A program made the translations under genes and the position numbers. A stretch of 64,000 bases of DNA from Phaeoceros laevis (lineage: Eukaryota > Anthocerotophyta > Anthocerotopsida > Notothyladales): positions 124,001 through 188,000 of the forward strand of contig JBNGIQ010008997.1 of the NCBI GenBank assembly GCA_049999765.1. The letters are read 5' to 3'. The notes beneath the pieces were generated by a model that saw only the letters and a list, made by a program, of their open reading frames with translations, had not been told where the DNA came from and searched no databases. How positions within the stretch are numbered: the first letter of the stretch is position 1; every line of letters starts with the position of its first letter. This document shows, piece by piece, positions 9,918 through 22,600 of this stretch.

Positions 9918-11972
9918 GAGAAGGTCTTGCACTCTGAATGAGTAGCATGTGTGACTCTTGAAGCTCCGAGCAGCACCTCCGTTCGCAGGTTAAGGCACGT
10001 GCCTAGTTGACTCCCGGGCTGTCCACCATAACAGCGGGCTACAAGGTCAGATTGCAGGTCTTCGCTTCCAGCCAAAACGCATTGCCCACAAGTCCTTTAA
10101 GCTCTTACAGGTTTCTCAGTTCAAGCTACATTGGGCTCTATGTCCACATCAGGGGATTGTATTTTGTGAGATTTCGATTGAGATGGTGACGGTTGCTCTC
10201 CTTCCTCTTCTACATCAGGTTGATCTCAATCAGCATCAGGACATGATCTTGTTCCTGACTTGAATATTACTTGTGCCAGCACAGGCTCCATGTGCTCAGA
10301 TAACAGGTTCTTCACAGGGTTTGTCCTATTGGGATCCAAGGCTCCCCATTCCCATCAGGTCGATCTCAAGTGCTAGGGTGCCTTCAGTGCAGGATGGTGC
10401 CAAATTGTGGATTGTTGAAGGCCAGGATGCTACCACTCACCTTCATCCTTCCTAGCTTGGTCAACCTTTGACAGCATGAGGAATTTTTTTTTCCCGCCTT
10501 TCCACCCATTCCCGTGCTCTTCCTACCTCTCATCTTCTCCACCCTTTCCCCCTTATTTCGAGGCCGCTGGCCAAAGAGGCATTTCAAGCCCATGGTGTTG
10601 GCTCAGGGTGGCCCAGAGCTCGACTTTGGCGTGAGAGTATCACCCACCCACCCTTTCCTAAGGAGGTTAATTATTACTCATTCTCAAGAGTCAAGAGTGC
10701 AAGAGGCAGCAAGACCCTTTCCTCAAATTACTTTACGGACCACAAAATTAAACAAAAAAAAATGTTCACTCGGCACCCAACAGCGGTGTACACACTACAT
10801 CGCAGTTCACTACGCCATCTGTATGGAACCAGGGAGGGAAGCAGCTAAACTGGACGACGTGAACTTATGATGGGAGAAGTTGGCTTCATCAGCACTGAGT
10901 GTGATCGCTGCCTCCCTGGACACCGTCCACTCCCGAGGCTTGATCCAAATTGACAAGGTAGGCACTCATAGCCGGGCGCTGGCGACAATCCGGAAAAGAA
11001 AGACCGTGGTGGACCCCGCACGCGTGGCGGTCACCACGTCAGCTCCCCGTCCAGCTTCACTCTTTGGATGATCTCGTTGTGGCGCAACAGCTCCTGCAGC
11101 TGCTGCCAGAATGCCTCCCTGTCCGACATTGTCGACGCGCTCGCCTTCTCCCTGCTTTGGTACCGGTGCTCCACCGCACAGTTTCAGGTAAAAAGAGACT
11201 TGAAGGACAAGTGGCGCATAGAATATCCGTACGCCACACCGTCACTGCTTTCCAATGTATTTGCAGCTTCGAATCCTTATCCTAAATATAGGGAAGTTTA
11301 GGTGTCTATACCTAAAGAAGAAGAAGGGTCGGACAGTTTGTGTGCGCAGAAGGACGGACCCAATCAAAATGGCCTTCAGGTTGAAAGGCTGAGGAAGATA
11401 GGTTGTCAAATATAGAAGCAAAGCAGAAGCTGAACAGCAGTTGATCTGCCTCTGTGCAGATCCAAGCCACCGTCGAGAATTTCCATTACATTTGGTCGTG
11501 ATTGACGTTCCCTTTATTCACGGGGACAAATTTGTCCCAACTCTTAGAACAAGCAGCAAGCCATAATTGCACAGTCTCTATGAAGGCAAGCCCTCATGTG
11601 AACAGTCACTGTGCTTGTAGTGAAACTCGAGCTACTCCTCCCAATTCATTAATGACCTAGCTCCTGATCTAGATCTATGCGAAATCTTTCACTCTAGAAC
11701 AACTGTTACAGCAGAGCTTTCATGGCCAAGGAAAAGGTCCACGACAGACAAGTTTAGGACTTCAGACACATCCAGGGCAGTGTAAATTACATTGGTGACA
11801 AGTTATCACCGTGGCCCCACTATCCACAACCTGTCCCAGGTGAGGGCATGTGGGCCGACAAATGTATAGATAAATACAGGAAGCTGGCAACAAGGTTAAG
11901 CCAGTTATAAATCAAGAACACGAAAATTGAGGTCAGGAAGGCAGCCCGCGGCCGGCTGTGCACCTGTAGGCC
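9918..11972. other. Intergenic stretch, no supported gene
   Basis: Two kilobases without a frame I can tie to a family. Frames at 10514-10870 and 11057-11301 are biased in composition and lack splice partners. The last few hundred bases before 11973 should contain the peroxidase 3' UTR. Confidence 0.45.
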
Positions 11973-13484
11973 TCAAATGCCTTTCTTGCAGTCCTTGAGA
12001 ACCTTGCCATTGGGGTCACTGTAGGCGTTGTACTCCACCAAAATCCTGATGGCCTCTGCAAACTTGAGCTTGAAGTACTCGTTGTCAGCAGCAAACTTGA
12101 CGACGTAAGGCTTGGTGATGGGGTCGGAGTAGAGCTGGCTGTCCACATGGAGGAGGCCCCGGCCGTTGATCAGGTTCTTGTAGTACCCGTTGTCGATGCC
12201 CATGGGCGTGATCTCGTCGAAGCGGACGTAGAAGGGGTCAGTGGGCTTGGGGTACGCTCGGTTGGGGCACCTCTTTTGGATGAAACTGACGAAGCCGGGG
12301 AGGAAGATCTCAGGGGAAGGGGGGTATGCCCTGCTCAACAAGTTTTCGCAGTGGACGCGTCCGACCGAGTGACCGCCTGCAGCAGGCAAGCACATGTGAA
12401 TACTCCCACGCGAGGTACGCGCGACCGAGGCACCAAGTCCATTGATGAGCAAGCCAAGCTTAGGTGATTAATCAGGCGAGCTCGAGACAGACACGAGGAA
12501 AGAATGGGCTTCCACGCTAATCACTCACCGAGCAAAGCAACTGCGTACTCAGTACTCAGTCCGAGTTGCTTGAATCTGTTGAGGACGGTTGCGGTGCTGT
12601 CATCCTTGCTGGGAAGCTGAGCATCAGCATCCGCCTTGCGAGAGACACCGGTATCCTTCCTCCCGGTCTTGATGTAAACGCTTCCGTCCGGATTGTAAAC
12701 GTTGATATCCCCGAGCTGCACAGCGCAATTTTCAGCCTGCCTTGTTAGGGCGTGTGCTCCCGAGAAGCCAGCCATTCATGAAATTCGAGCAACGAAGAGG
12801 AAGGCAGGCAAGGAGACCTACGATGTGGACGCTGTAGACGCCGGTGAGGGCAACGAGATCCGCGCAAGAGACGACGCCCGGGCAAGCAGCTTCCAAGGTC
12901 TTCTTAAGCTCGTAGAAGTACTTGAAGTTCCTCATTCCGAAGTTTTTGAAAGACGCCAACTCACCGGATGACCCTGCCACTAAGATGGATCCATCGCATT
13001 TCTGCTCACCACAGGAGCTCCATGTCACACTCTCCAGCATTTCATGCGCACATTGCGATCTACTTGTAAACCTCTACAAAGGCATTTTCTTGCAAACGCA
13101 GCAAGCTTCACAACCACCTTTCCCTTCGAATCCTTCCTCCACAGACAAGAAATGAAAGCAACTCTCACAAGCGTCACTGTTTCCTCCCTTCCCCGGGCTG
13201 GAGAGGCCAGAATTGGAAGCAGACACTAAAAATGAAGAGGAGCCGCTCACATTCACGGCGCAGTCGTGGAAGAGATTGCGGTAGGCGGAAGTGGCGTAGT
13301 TGCCGTGAATCTTGTAGTAGCGGTAGGTCTCGCTCTCAATGATCTCATACGCCTTGGGGCAGGTCTTGGCATAGTAATTGTACTGGAGCTGTGCCACCAC
13401 AGCCAGCCTCTGGGAGTCGAAGATGGCCAGGAAGAGCAGCAGCGCCAGCAAGGCACGGGAACAAGAAGCCGAAGAAGGAGCCAT
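11973..13484 (-). CDS. Class III (secretory) peroxidase
   Basis: Four exons: 13251-13484, 12822-13001, 12529-12736 and 11973-12376, giving about 341 residues. A signal peptide (ALLALLLFLAIFDSQRLAVVAQ region) is followed by the mature start LQYNYYAKTCPKAYEI. The distal site is RNLFHDCAVN with catalytic Arg and His. CDGSILVAG and CPGVVSCADLVAL follow, then the proximal heme-binding His in ALLGGHSVGRVHC and C-terminal cysteines in KRCPN and LKDCKKG. The RNLFHDCAV form places it in the Arabidopsis PRX21/PRX42-type branch. These enzymes act in the cell wall, using hydrogen peroxide to oxidise phenolics. The exon 2-3 junction uses the acceptor before AENCAVQLGD; an alternative upstream start of exon 3 would add residues unlike the family. 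Its promoter has a clear TATA box at 13641-13648. Confidence 0.93.
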
Positions 13485-13640
13485 AGCTTCTAGAGCAAGC
13501 TAGGTCACCAGCTGATGATCCCCCTGCCTGCCTCCCTCCCTCAATGCCTGCCTGCTAGCTTGCGTCCCTCTTCCCCTAGGCCAGCTCTCAGAAGGAAGAG
13601 CCGGGAGCAGAATGATCTGAAACCAGGGGACAATGGTGCC

Positions 13641-13648
13641 ATTTATAG
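13641..13648 (-). promoter_or_regulatory. TATA box of the peroxidase gene
   Basis: CTATAAAT on the minus strand, about 160 bp upstream of the peroxidase ATG at 13484. This would put the transcription start near 13610 and give a 5' UTR of roughly 120 bases. Confidence 0.5.
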
Positions 13649-15136
13649 GTGGTGGTGGGAGAAGAAGCGCCTACTAACATCATCGGATTCACCAAGGCAA
13701 GTCGTGAAAGTCCTCCCTGCATGCCGGTGATGCCCTCACCCTCCGACCACGAGCCAAGAATGGTGGCCGCCGAGGAACCTTCCTCTAATCCCTCTCCTCG
13801 CTGGCTTCTTTCACCATCACTTGCCAAGGCAGGGGCTTTTGCTCCTCCGGATTGACCGCTACCAAAATGCTCTTTTTTTCCATCTTTTTTGCCAGCCTGG
13901 AAAGTTTTGACCATCCCCGTATAACCGTACCAGCGACGGTGGGATTGGGTGGGAAGCATACACCGATGATGCCCCGCCCACTCATGTGCCTTCCCAAGTT
14001 CCCAGCAGGTGAGATGTGAGCGGGGCCACCACACGCATGCATGCATGGTCCCTCCCCGGCACGCTGGTTGGCTGCTTGTTGTTTTGCACTTGCGATGGAT
14101 ACTGTATCGGATCAGTCGGCTGTGACGTCACCACGTCGCCTGATCCCTTCTATGTGGGCGGCTGTGTGATGTGAAGAAGGCTTCACATGGCACATGATGG
14201 TAGTGACGGCAAATGGGGCCCATGCGGGAAGCCATCTACCGCATGACTTTTTTGACAGACTGTCTAATAAAGGGATATGCACGAAATGAGCTGGACAGTA
14301 CACTATTGCGAGGAGGCTGTCAGCTTTACCTCCTGCGAGGTCGTAAGGGTGCTTCTCCACCTACAATCCCAGGTCAAGGGCGGGCTGCGGTAGGCCCCGC
14401 CGACACGGAGGTTGCGGTCGAGAAACAGCCTCAATTCGATTCAGGATTTGTTATTTTTGTTACAAGTAGTCAAACCGTCAATCTATGTCTGATGAGGACA
14501 TGCTCAACAAATTGCAATCCAACCTCCCAAGTAGATCTAGATGTAGATATGGCCACCTCACCTTGCCTTTGTTGAATATATATGAAAGGCGCTCGAGCTG
14601 AGGATGTTTGTCGAAGTCTCGTTTACCTTCAAGCTTGCGGGCATCTCCTCCCGACCGACGAAGGATGCCTTACGTAGCCTCTCGTTTGGTGGAGGAATTC
14701 TGCACGACATGTAACTTTTGTAGAATCGCTAACGAAGCTACGGAAATCCGGAACTTTTGTTTTGTCCATGACCCGTGATCGAGGAATCACCAGTTTTCAC
14801 AATTGCGAGGGTACGGGACAGCTATTTCCTAGTAGAGTAGAATGCCTCCAAACGAGGGCTACGGAATCTTTTGTGATGACAAGGGCGAGTCTGCTATGAT
14901 AAGTAGGAAGGCACGAAAAGCTATGATCTGCACCTAACTTGTATCAGCTTGATCTGCACTACGAGAAGAGGACTCCTTTGGCACGACTACTTGTAATAGT
15001 ATTTGGAATATTGGAAAGCTTTGCCGAGTCATGCAACGGTGCCGAGGTATGTCCTTGCAAGGACATACCAAACGACTGGATGTGCAGGTTCGGATACGAT
15101 TCCCAAGGTATCCACATGAGAAGACGCAGCCTTCCA
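13649..15136. other. Intergenic stretch between peroxidase and GH3
   Basis: It should contain upstream regulatory DNA of the peroxidase and the 3' UTR of GH3. No frame here carries a recognisable domain or plausible splice sites. Confidence 0.4.
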
Positions 15137-17483
15137 TCACCCATCAACTGGAAGCGTCCATGCAGCAAGCAGCTCAGGTGGGAAGTCGGGGCTTTCACAC
15201 TCGTGAACCACCCCGTCCTTCAGGATTTGCCCTATCTTTGCTGAGGAAAAACAACGGGGTGTTTTGTACTGGCTGGCCCCTCCTCCACTGCTAACAGCAA
15301 AATCTGTAATCTTTCTGAAGGTCCCCTCCTTGACGATCCGCAGCTTCAAGGGCCCAATAGTCTTGGCAACACGGCCTCGCATGTAGGCCGTGTTGACATT
15401 GAATGACTGGTCCAACAATCTGCAACAATCCTGTATTGCAGCTTGTGGCAAATTCTCGCTCTTGTTGAGCTCCCAGTAGATAACATAGCTCCCAGCCTCC
15501 CCAGGTGGTATGTCTACCTGAGACGTGAACTCCACCAGCTCAAGGCCCGCTGCAGCCGCTTTCAGATGTTGGGCTCCTTTCGCAATCACTTTCATGAGCT
15601 CCGCTTCATCCGTTTTGTCTGTATTCACACTCAGGACTACATTCTTTCGGCAAACGAATTGTACTTTGGGAGATTGGTTGTAAAAGCCCACTACCTTGAC
15701 AATGTCAGCCATGCGATACCTGTACAAGCCTGTCAAGGCACCAAGGTTACTATAACGACGTTCTCCCAAAACCGCTAGATTACAAGGGCAAGGACTGCTA
15801 GCTAGCGACGTGTCCTATTGCTGGCCAGGAAGGAGGAGCACAGCTCTTACCAAAGGTATTCGTGAAAACGAGCTCGTAGATCTGACCAATTTTGACGTCT
15901 GCTATCCCGACCGGCTTCCCTTCCACGTACGTTGCAATAGAGGCACCATGGAGTTCTTCCCCATCCGCCGGTTCATCTGGCCTGTCCAGAGGGATGAACT
16001 CCAGATAAACCACATCTGATGCCAAGGTGAACACCGTGTCTTCTGGAGAATTTCGAAAGTTGAAGTTGGAGCCAACCCACCCTTCAGATGCACCATAATC
16101 TCCTGATACCTTTGACATCATTTGACAGGCTTGAGCAAGGCACTCAAACCACAACCTTGGCTAGAGACATTCAAGAATATGTAGGAACACAGCTTCTAGT
16201 TTCTAGGTGTGCTGACATTCCAGCAGTACACTAGAATTCATTCATTCAAAGCACAAAAGCAGAGTTTGAGAGCACCAACCACGGGCACGTTAGGGCCAAC
16301 ATATCGCTGGAGAGCAGGGACATAGAGGCTCATCGCTCCCGTCAGGATGCATTGCACATACTTGGCGTTTGGCCATAGTCTCGGCACAATCCCTTCCCAG
16401 TGTCCACTACTACACTCTTGCTCCACTCTCTCTGCAGCCTCCAAATCCGGGCCACCCAAAAGCTTATCCACAGCTGCTTGTATTTCGCTGTCCGCAACCC
16501 GTTTCCTACTCACTGTCCCAGTCCTGAGATCCTCCACCAACTCTTCCCACGCTCCTTCCAAAAAGCGAAGCGCCTCCGCTACTCCATAAGAGAAGATGGA
16601 TTGGAGGGCTCTAACCTCCCGATACAATTTGAGGCCGCAAAGCAAGTGGGCATACAGGGACTCTCGAGTGTCGTATCCCAGGACAACTTCGTCTGGGCTT
16701 ACCGAAGTTGGAAAGTTGTGCACCACATCCCTTGGTCTGTTTTTGAACCAATCGCTTCGCCAAGCATTAGTAGTGCCAGTTGCTGCCCTCAAGCCACCCT
16801 TGGTGATGTACACCTTTCCTGCGTAAGCGAAAGACAAGCATTTGGAACCTGGTGGGAGAGGATAAGCCCTGCCAGGGTGCAGACTGAATATGAGGTACAC
16901 TTCAATTCTGGTGGCCATAAGCAGCAGGCCTCGGAAACAGCACCGCAGATTCAACCTGCAGAAGGGAAGGAGTAACTAGGGATTACATGTTTCGGAATAG
17001 ATCGCAGCGTTTGGTCATCTTCATTGGCTGGCTTACGCTGTCTGCCGTTGCAGGGATCATCTTGGACTTGCCTCCCGCAGTTCCTGAGCTGCACTACAAG
17101 AATCACGAGGTCCACCTCCCCATAGCCACATATTGCGTACAATGATTCCTAAAACACCAGAAAGAATTTTCTCACCTCATCGTCAGCTTTAGGATGCGAT
17201 CAGCACACAGAATTGGAGAGGTGTCTCCATCTGCTATACGCTGGATGTCATCCTCGATGTCCGCATATGTGATAACAGGAACGCAAGCCTTGAACGACTC
17301 CTCATCCACTCTTCCATTGAGATCAGTCCGTCTAAGGTACTCGGTGTCCGCATTCCTTTCCAAAATTTTCCTCAAAAGTTGCCGTTGTACCTCTACCGCA
17401 TTTTGCGTGGTTTCCTGAATTTCATCCCAGATCTCCTTGTCACCCGGCCTCAGAAAAACCGGCTCCTGCTCACCTTGCGCCAT
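15137..17483 (-). CDS. GH3 acyl-acid amido synthetase
   Basis: Five exons: 17176-17483, 16987-17088, 16280-16955, 15851-16109 and 15137-15729, with consistent phases and about 645 residues. The start is the ATG at 17483. GH3 enzymes adenylate auxin, jasmonate or benzoate-type acids and join them to amino acids in the cytosol. Visible marks are ATP motif I SSGTAGGKSKMIP (rebuilt across the first intron), the RAYPLPPGSKCLSFAYAG segment, motif II in GDYGASEGWVGSNF, and motif III GLYRYRMADIVKVVGFYNQSP. Motif III normally reads YRxGD; here the Gly is Ala, with the Asp kept. The C-terminal ligase domain is complete. Whether it uses jasmonate, auxin or another acid cannot be told. A decayed inverted copy of exon 1 lies 350 bp upstream. 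Confidence 0.92.
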
Positions 17484-17837
17484 TTCCGCCACCCCCTAGC
17501 TGGTGAAGCTGTGCAAACGGCTCTCTACCGGAGGCTTCTCTATGCTACTCATTGATGCGTTGCACCTTATCTCGAATCCACAGGGCCGCGGTTGGTCCAC
17601 TTAGCTTGAACAGCTTTGTACAGCTCGTCGTACCAAAGCCACCGTTCTGTTTTGTTTGACACATGGCGTTAGGGACAAGGTGGTCTCGTACACTGCAAAC
17701 ACCAAAAGTACAATATCAATATCATGGTCCAGTGAGAGGCTCAAACCGGACTAGGCTGTCCACAGACTCCACACCGCGGATCAGGAGAAGGACTTTTACC
17801 CTTGCAACACGAGGAGGAGCACGCTTCCACAGACTAA

Positions 17838-17945
17838 TCCAGGTGACAAGGAAATATGGGAGCATCAACACGCAAAAGGCGGTGAAAGTGCAAACGCAGC
17901 TTCTGCGGGCTATATTTCGGCGAAGACTGCCAACACAGTTGTGTT
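17838..17945 (+). pseudogene. Decayed fragment of GH3 exon 1 in inverted orientation
   Basis: In one plus-strand frame the sequence reads PGDKEIWE, which matches the GH3 exon-1 PGDKEIWD. A few bases later another frame reads INTQKAVKVQTQLLRAIF, matching TTQNAVEVQRQLLRKIL. The DNA aligns base by base with GH3 exon 1 (for example ACGCAAAAGGCGGT against ACGCAAAATGCGGT) but carries a frameshift. No downstream GH3 exons follow. It is a relic of a head-to-head partial duplication. Confidence 0.75.
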
Positions 17946-18088
17946 TAGAGAACCTCACCTAACATGGAGCTTACTAGCACCATAGGAATGGGTCCATTAC
18001 ACTACTCTTGAAACCCCTGCAGTCGCAGCTCGGGTGCTATAGGGTTTGCATTGCGTTTGATACCCGGTAGTCCGCAGTTCTGGGCAAA

Positions 18089-19069
18089 ATGCCTGCCTTT
18101 GGAAGCCCTACTGCTGGAGCTCTCGGGTCCGTGAACTTGGAGATACCATGTGTTTGTAGCTCCCAGCGCCAGCTGCACTCTTGGACAAGGTTGAAATCTG
18201 CTTCCTTCTGGAGGGCATCTGCACGGGGCTTGGACCCAGCGCTCAGGTTGGGAAAGGATATTTGTTCAACGGCGGATAGGCGACTGGAAGTGCAAAGGAC
18301 TGATTGCAGCAGGCCAGGGACGTCTCAGAATGAGAACGAGCATTCTGGAGCATTTACAGCTTCTTCAGCTATTCAAGCCATGGGAAGCTTAGGTCTATCT
18401 GAAGACGAGGAAGAAGAAGACGAAGGATCGGACAGCTTGGAGGATGAGGATGGTCCCGGAGACGATGGCAGTGCACGTTCTGGGGCTGAGGATCCCGACG
18501 ATGAGGAGGAGATGCTCGGAGACGAAGACGACCAGGAGTACCAGAAGTTGAGAAGGATAGAGGTCTCGTGGAAGTTTCAGAAAGTGACAAATCCAGGTGG
18601 CCTGAGCAGATTGAAGGAAGCGGAAGAGGAGATTGTTGCTCTTGAGGAAGAAGGCATCTCTGTGGATGCTAAGTTGGCCACCGACCTGATCAACGCCTAC
18701 ATCAGGTGCGGGAAAACGGATCTCGGATTGGGGGTGTTCAAGAAGTACTTTGAGGAGGGGGACCTGCAAGCGGATGATGTCGTGATTGCCGTTATGTTGC
18801 GGGGGCTTGGAGCCAGTAGTCCCCCAGACTGGGCCACAATTTCATCACTCCTCGGCCGGGTAGAGAAGGAGTTCAAGTTGAAATTATCCGTCGTGATCTA
18901 CAACGAGTTGCTCACTATTTGCTCAAAATCGGGTGCCGTAGGTAAGGGAATGCAGTTGATCGATGAGATGGCAGGGAAGGGCGTGGAGGCTGATTACGGA
19001 ACACTCGCCGCGGTCAGGCAAAAAAAGACTCTACGCTCGCACCTGAGGAAAGTGTTTTCCAAATTCTAA
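18089..19069 (+). CDS. PPR-like protein with an acidic domain, probably plastid-targeted
   Basis: Single-exon frame of 326 residues from the ATG at 18089. The first 95 residues are Ser/Arg/Ala rich, with the look of a transit peptide. A strongly acidic stretch follows (about residues 98-150, for example SEDEEEEDEGSDSLEDED), then a helical region with two to three PPR-type repeats: LATDLINAYIRCGKTDLGLGVF, then VVIYNELLTICSKSGAVGKGM. It ends soon after a truncated repeat. Short PPR proteins of this kind serve in plastid RNA processing or thylakoid assembly. An acidic domain before the repeats is unusual. I cannot name an orthologue. The abrupt C-terminus (QKKTLRSHLRKVFSKF) suggests that further exons or repeats may be missing. 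Confidence 0.55.
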   Translation: MPAFGSPTAGALGSVNLEIPCVCSSQRQLHSWTRLKSASFWRASARGLDPALRLGKDICSTADRRLEVQRTDCSRPGTSQNENEHSGAFTASSAIQAMGSLGLSEDEEEEDEGSDSLEDEDGPGDDGSARSGAEDPDDEEEMLGDEDDQEYQKLRRIEVSWKFQKVTNPGGLSRLKEAEEEIVALEEEGISVDAKLATDLINAYIRCGKTDLGLGVFKKYFEEGDLQADDVVIAVMLRGLGASSPPDWATISSLLGRVEKEFKLKLSVVIYNELLTICSKSGAVGKGMQLIDEMAGKGVEADYGTLAAVRQKKTLRSHLRKVFSKF

Positions 19070-19650
19070 GCGTGCCCCGTTCGTTCGGAATTTCCTCCAA
19101 ATTTACCCCATTACGACGTCCCTTCTTGGGCGAGCTTTATTATAGAGCTACGCGGGGCCGACTAACAATGTTGTCGCCTGGCAACAAAAAAGTCCTCCCT
19201 CGGAGCCTCGGACAATAAGAGGGCCCTTGATCCTGCTGAAAGCTCAACACTAAGCCGTATGCAATTCCAGGTGGACTCCGCATTCCTCGAGCATCTTTCC
19301 ACTTATGATGTACACTGTCCATGGCTGGCTGGCTGGCTGTCAATGCTACAGGCCAAAATCTAAAATAACCAGTGCTAAGATAGCACGCGTCGGTGGTTTG
19401 GTACTCCACTTTCTTTAACAGACTGCAAAGTTCGGTTCCCTGGCGTCAGCACAAGGGAACCCAGAGGTTTGTGGAAGACACGAAATCTGCGAGCCAAGTA
19501 GCACACAAGGAGCGTTAAAACGAGAAGCGAACATCAGGCTCGGTGATCTCACTCAAATGTCAGCTCCGGTGACCATACTTACGCATAAATACCACGTAAC
19601 GCATCATTAATCTGGTTCACCTTACCTATGAAAGTCGTAACCAATCATTG
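19070..19650. other. Convergent intergenic stretch
   Basis: About 580 bp between the stop of the plus-strand PPR-like gene and the stop of the minus-strand BAG6-like gene. It should contain both 3' UTRs. No other gene is visible. Confidence 0.45.
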
Positions 19651-22600
19651 TCACCCTCCAACTGGCTTCTTGGGCGTCTGCGACTGCTTGAGGACTCTGA
19701 CTGCATTCGGGAATCGGGAGCCATCGCCAAAATCGGGGTCTGCTGCCACCCGTGCAGCAAGGTCATGGGATAGCACAGCCATGTATGCCTGCCAGACGCA
19801 GGATGCACCCATCCATCACCACACCCATTCCAAAACGACGCCAAAGTACGACTTACAAGATTCCATGCAAACCACTAACCATCCCACTCCACTTATACGT
19901 TGTCACTAAGGTGAAAAGTGGAGGACATGCATCACCCCAAGTCAACATGCCCATAGCTGCAGCTCAATGACACCACCTCTAAATACTTACATCAGCCAGC
20001 CCTTCACTGAGTGCAATATGCTGTGCCAGGTCCGCAGTCTCCAGACCATTGGCCGAGCCATTATTGGAGGCTGACATAGCAACTGCATTTTCAGCCATGC
20101 TTCTAAGAATGTCCTCAGGAGGTTCGCCATTCTCCAACTTCTGAGCTGTTCCTTCCAAATCCGTCTAGGGAAACCAGAAAGTAGTCAGGACTAGATTTAA
20201 AGACCTACACAACATTCAGGCCATGCAAATTCAAATTTCCCAAGACTGAACGAGCTCATACAAGCCCCAAATCAATCACCTTCTGTCGTTTTGCCACAGG
20301 CGACCCTCTGGCATAGACATCACTGAACGGCCTCTGTGGGGCCATGGACTGCTGACGACTTACATCAGTAGATACAGTTTCAGTCCAAGAAACTGCTTCC
20401 TCCTGCATTGATCACAGGTTTTACATCCAATAAGCATCGGTCCGTTTTGCAAAGCCATCTAGACAGCAAGACCTGACAGTGATCAAGTTCTTATCAATAT
20501 TGGAAATCCAGGTCTACCTGACTGAGAGCTTCCTTCCAACCATCTGCTGTGGTCGCTGCTGAATCCCCTCCTTGGGCACCTGACTCTGGTATAGCTGAAG
20601 TAACTGGAGGCTGATGCACTATCCCCCCAGGATTTCTTCCACCCAGCATTTGTGAAACCACTGGAATAACTTGCTGCAGCATGCCACCTAAATCAAGATT
20701 CCCTTCACCGCCCCGATTTGGTCCTCTTGCCATAGATGCCATTGCATCTTCCAGATGCTGTGATTCCTCATCCCCTATGCTTTCCATAACTTGATGCACA
20801 ATGTTCTCCACAAGAGGACTTCTCATGAGCTGCCCCATAATACCGGCAATTCCGCCAGAAGTCACTGCAGCAGATGTATCTCCATTTGCCATATTCGCTC
20901 TTAAGATGCTGTTGAATGGTGAACCCGACATCAGCTGACTCATGATGTCAATCTCCCCCCTCCCAGTCCCATTTTGCACATCCCCACGACCACGTGCAGC
21001 ATTCAGAAATGGAAGGTCAGACAATCGTCCCAAAGAGTTGTCGGAGGCATTCTGATCTCCAAGCCTTGCCACAGATCCTTCAAGCTGTGATCCAGGAGTT
21101 TGAACACCATTCTGACCTAAACTTCCTGAGGATAGAGGACCAGCAGCTGCAGAACCACCACTGCCAGCCTGTTGGTGTCGTTGACCCTGGGAACGCCTCC
21201 TAGGCTGCAGCAAGTTTCCAACCGGAAGGTTCAAGTCAACTAGACAGCTGGTGAATTTGCCTTGGCAATCGGCAGACCCTTCCTTGACCAACTACAGTTT
21301 GCGATTTCATGAAAAAACCCTATAAATAGAATCAAGCAAAGAGAAATTCACCCTTGAAGGAAGGGGCTGAAGAACGCCAAGCCCTAGACCAACAGGGGCT
21401 GCATGACCTTCCTCGTCGCTGTTGGAGACTTTTCCATTCTCTCTATCCCTTGCAACGGATTCCTTGACCTCATCTCTGGCTTCTGTTGTCGCAATTGCAC
21501 CATCTGCACCAGGGGTGCTGTCACTAGGAACTGCTGGCAAGGGAGCCCTGTTGGTATCCATCGGATCTGCGTCAACCTCCATTCCTTCTACAGCCTCATT
21601 GTTTGAGGGTTGGTCAATTCCTTGTTCCTCCTGGTGAACCGCTGAGCTCTGTGGCTCAGTGCGCTCAGGCTGGGCTGAAGTTTCTCGAACATCAGTGTTA
21701 CTGGAGGCCAAGTTCACCTGGTTGTTCTCAGGCTGATTGGTCTGCACAAAAATCCATACAAGTGAAAACTCACAGCACCACCAACTGAAGGAAGCAACTC
21801 AAGGGCCCTATGCTACACACCTGCTCAGATTGTTGACGAGGTCCGTTTCTGGAGTACGCTTCGGCCATATGCCGCAAGAAAGGCCCTACCGAACCAATGA
21901 GCCTCACAACATCGACTCCACCATGTGCTACTCCAGCAGTAGGATCCCTGTTTCCAGATTCAGTGCTGGGAGCTGATGCATCTTGAAGGACACCACCTGA
22001 ACCTGTGTACAAAATATACAAAGACTCAGAGATAAAGCCTTCAAGCCTCTTACAGTAGAGTGGGCCACAGGAAGGGAACTCACCGTCTATCGGTCCTTGT
22101 TGCAAGGGGACTTGCTGCACACGTAACTCCCCACTAGGGGAAGGACCGAGTGAAAATGAGATCCCATCCGACTGAGCTCCACCTTGACCACCCAACCCCT
22201 GCACGTGTATCTGAGCACGAAATGTAGGCTGCGGAATAGCAAAATCCTGCTGACCCGGAGTCGTAGTTTCTGGTTGAGGAGCATTTCCAGGTGCACCTGC
22301 TGGACTTGGCCCTGCACCTGGGGGTCTCTGTGGCGCCTGTGAGCTGTGATCACGTAACCTTGCTACAAATGGATGATGCAGAGGGACACCCCCATTTTCA
22401 GATGCAACACGAGTGTGAATGGTGCCAGACACAGTTCGTTGGGCACCACCCGATCCACTACTAGGCCGTGCCCTTACAGGGTGCACACGCACAGCACCAT
22501 TGTCCTCAAAAGTCATGATAGCTCCTTGCATATGACTGCCAGGGACTCCTGGTCCACCTTGTGCAGTCTGATCTGCATTGCCAGTTTGTGCTCTGTGCTC

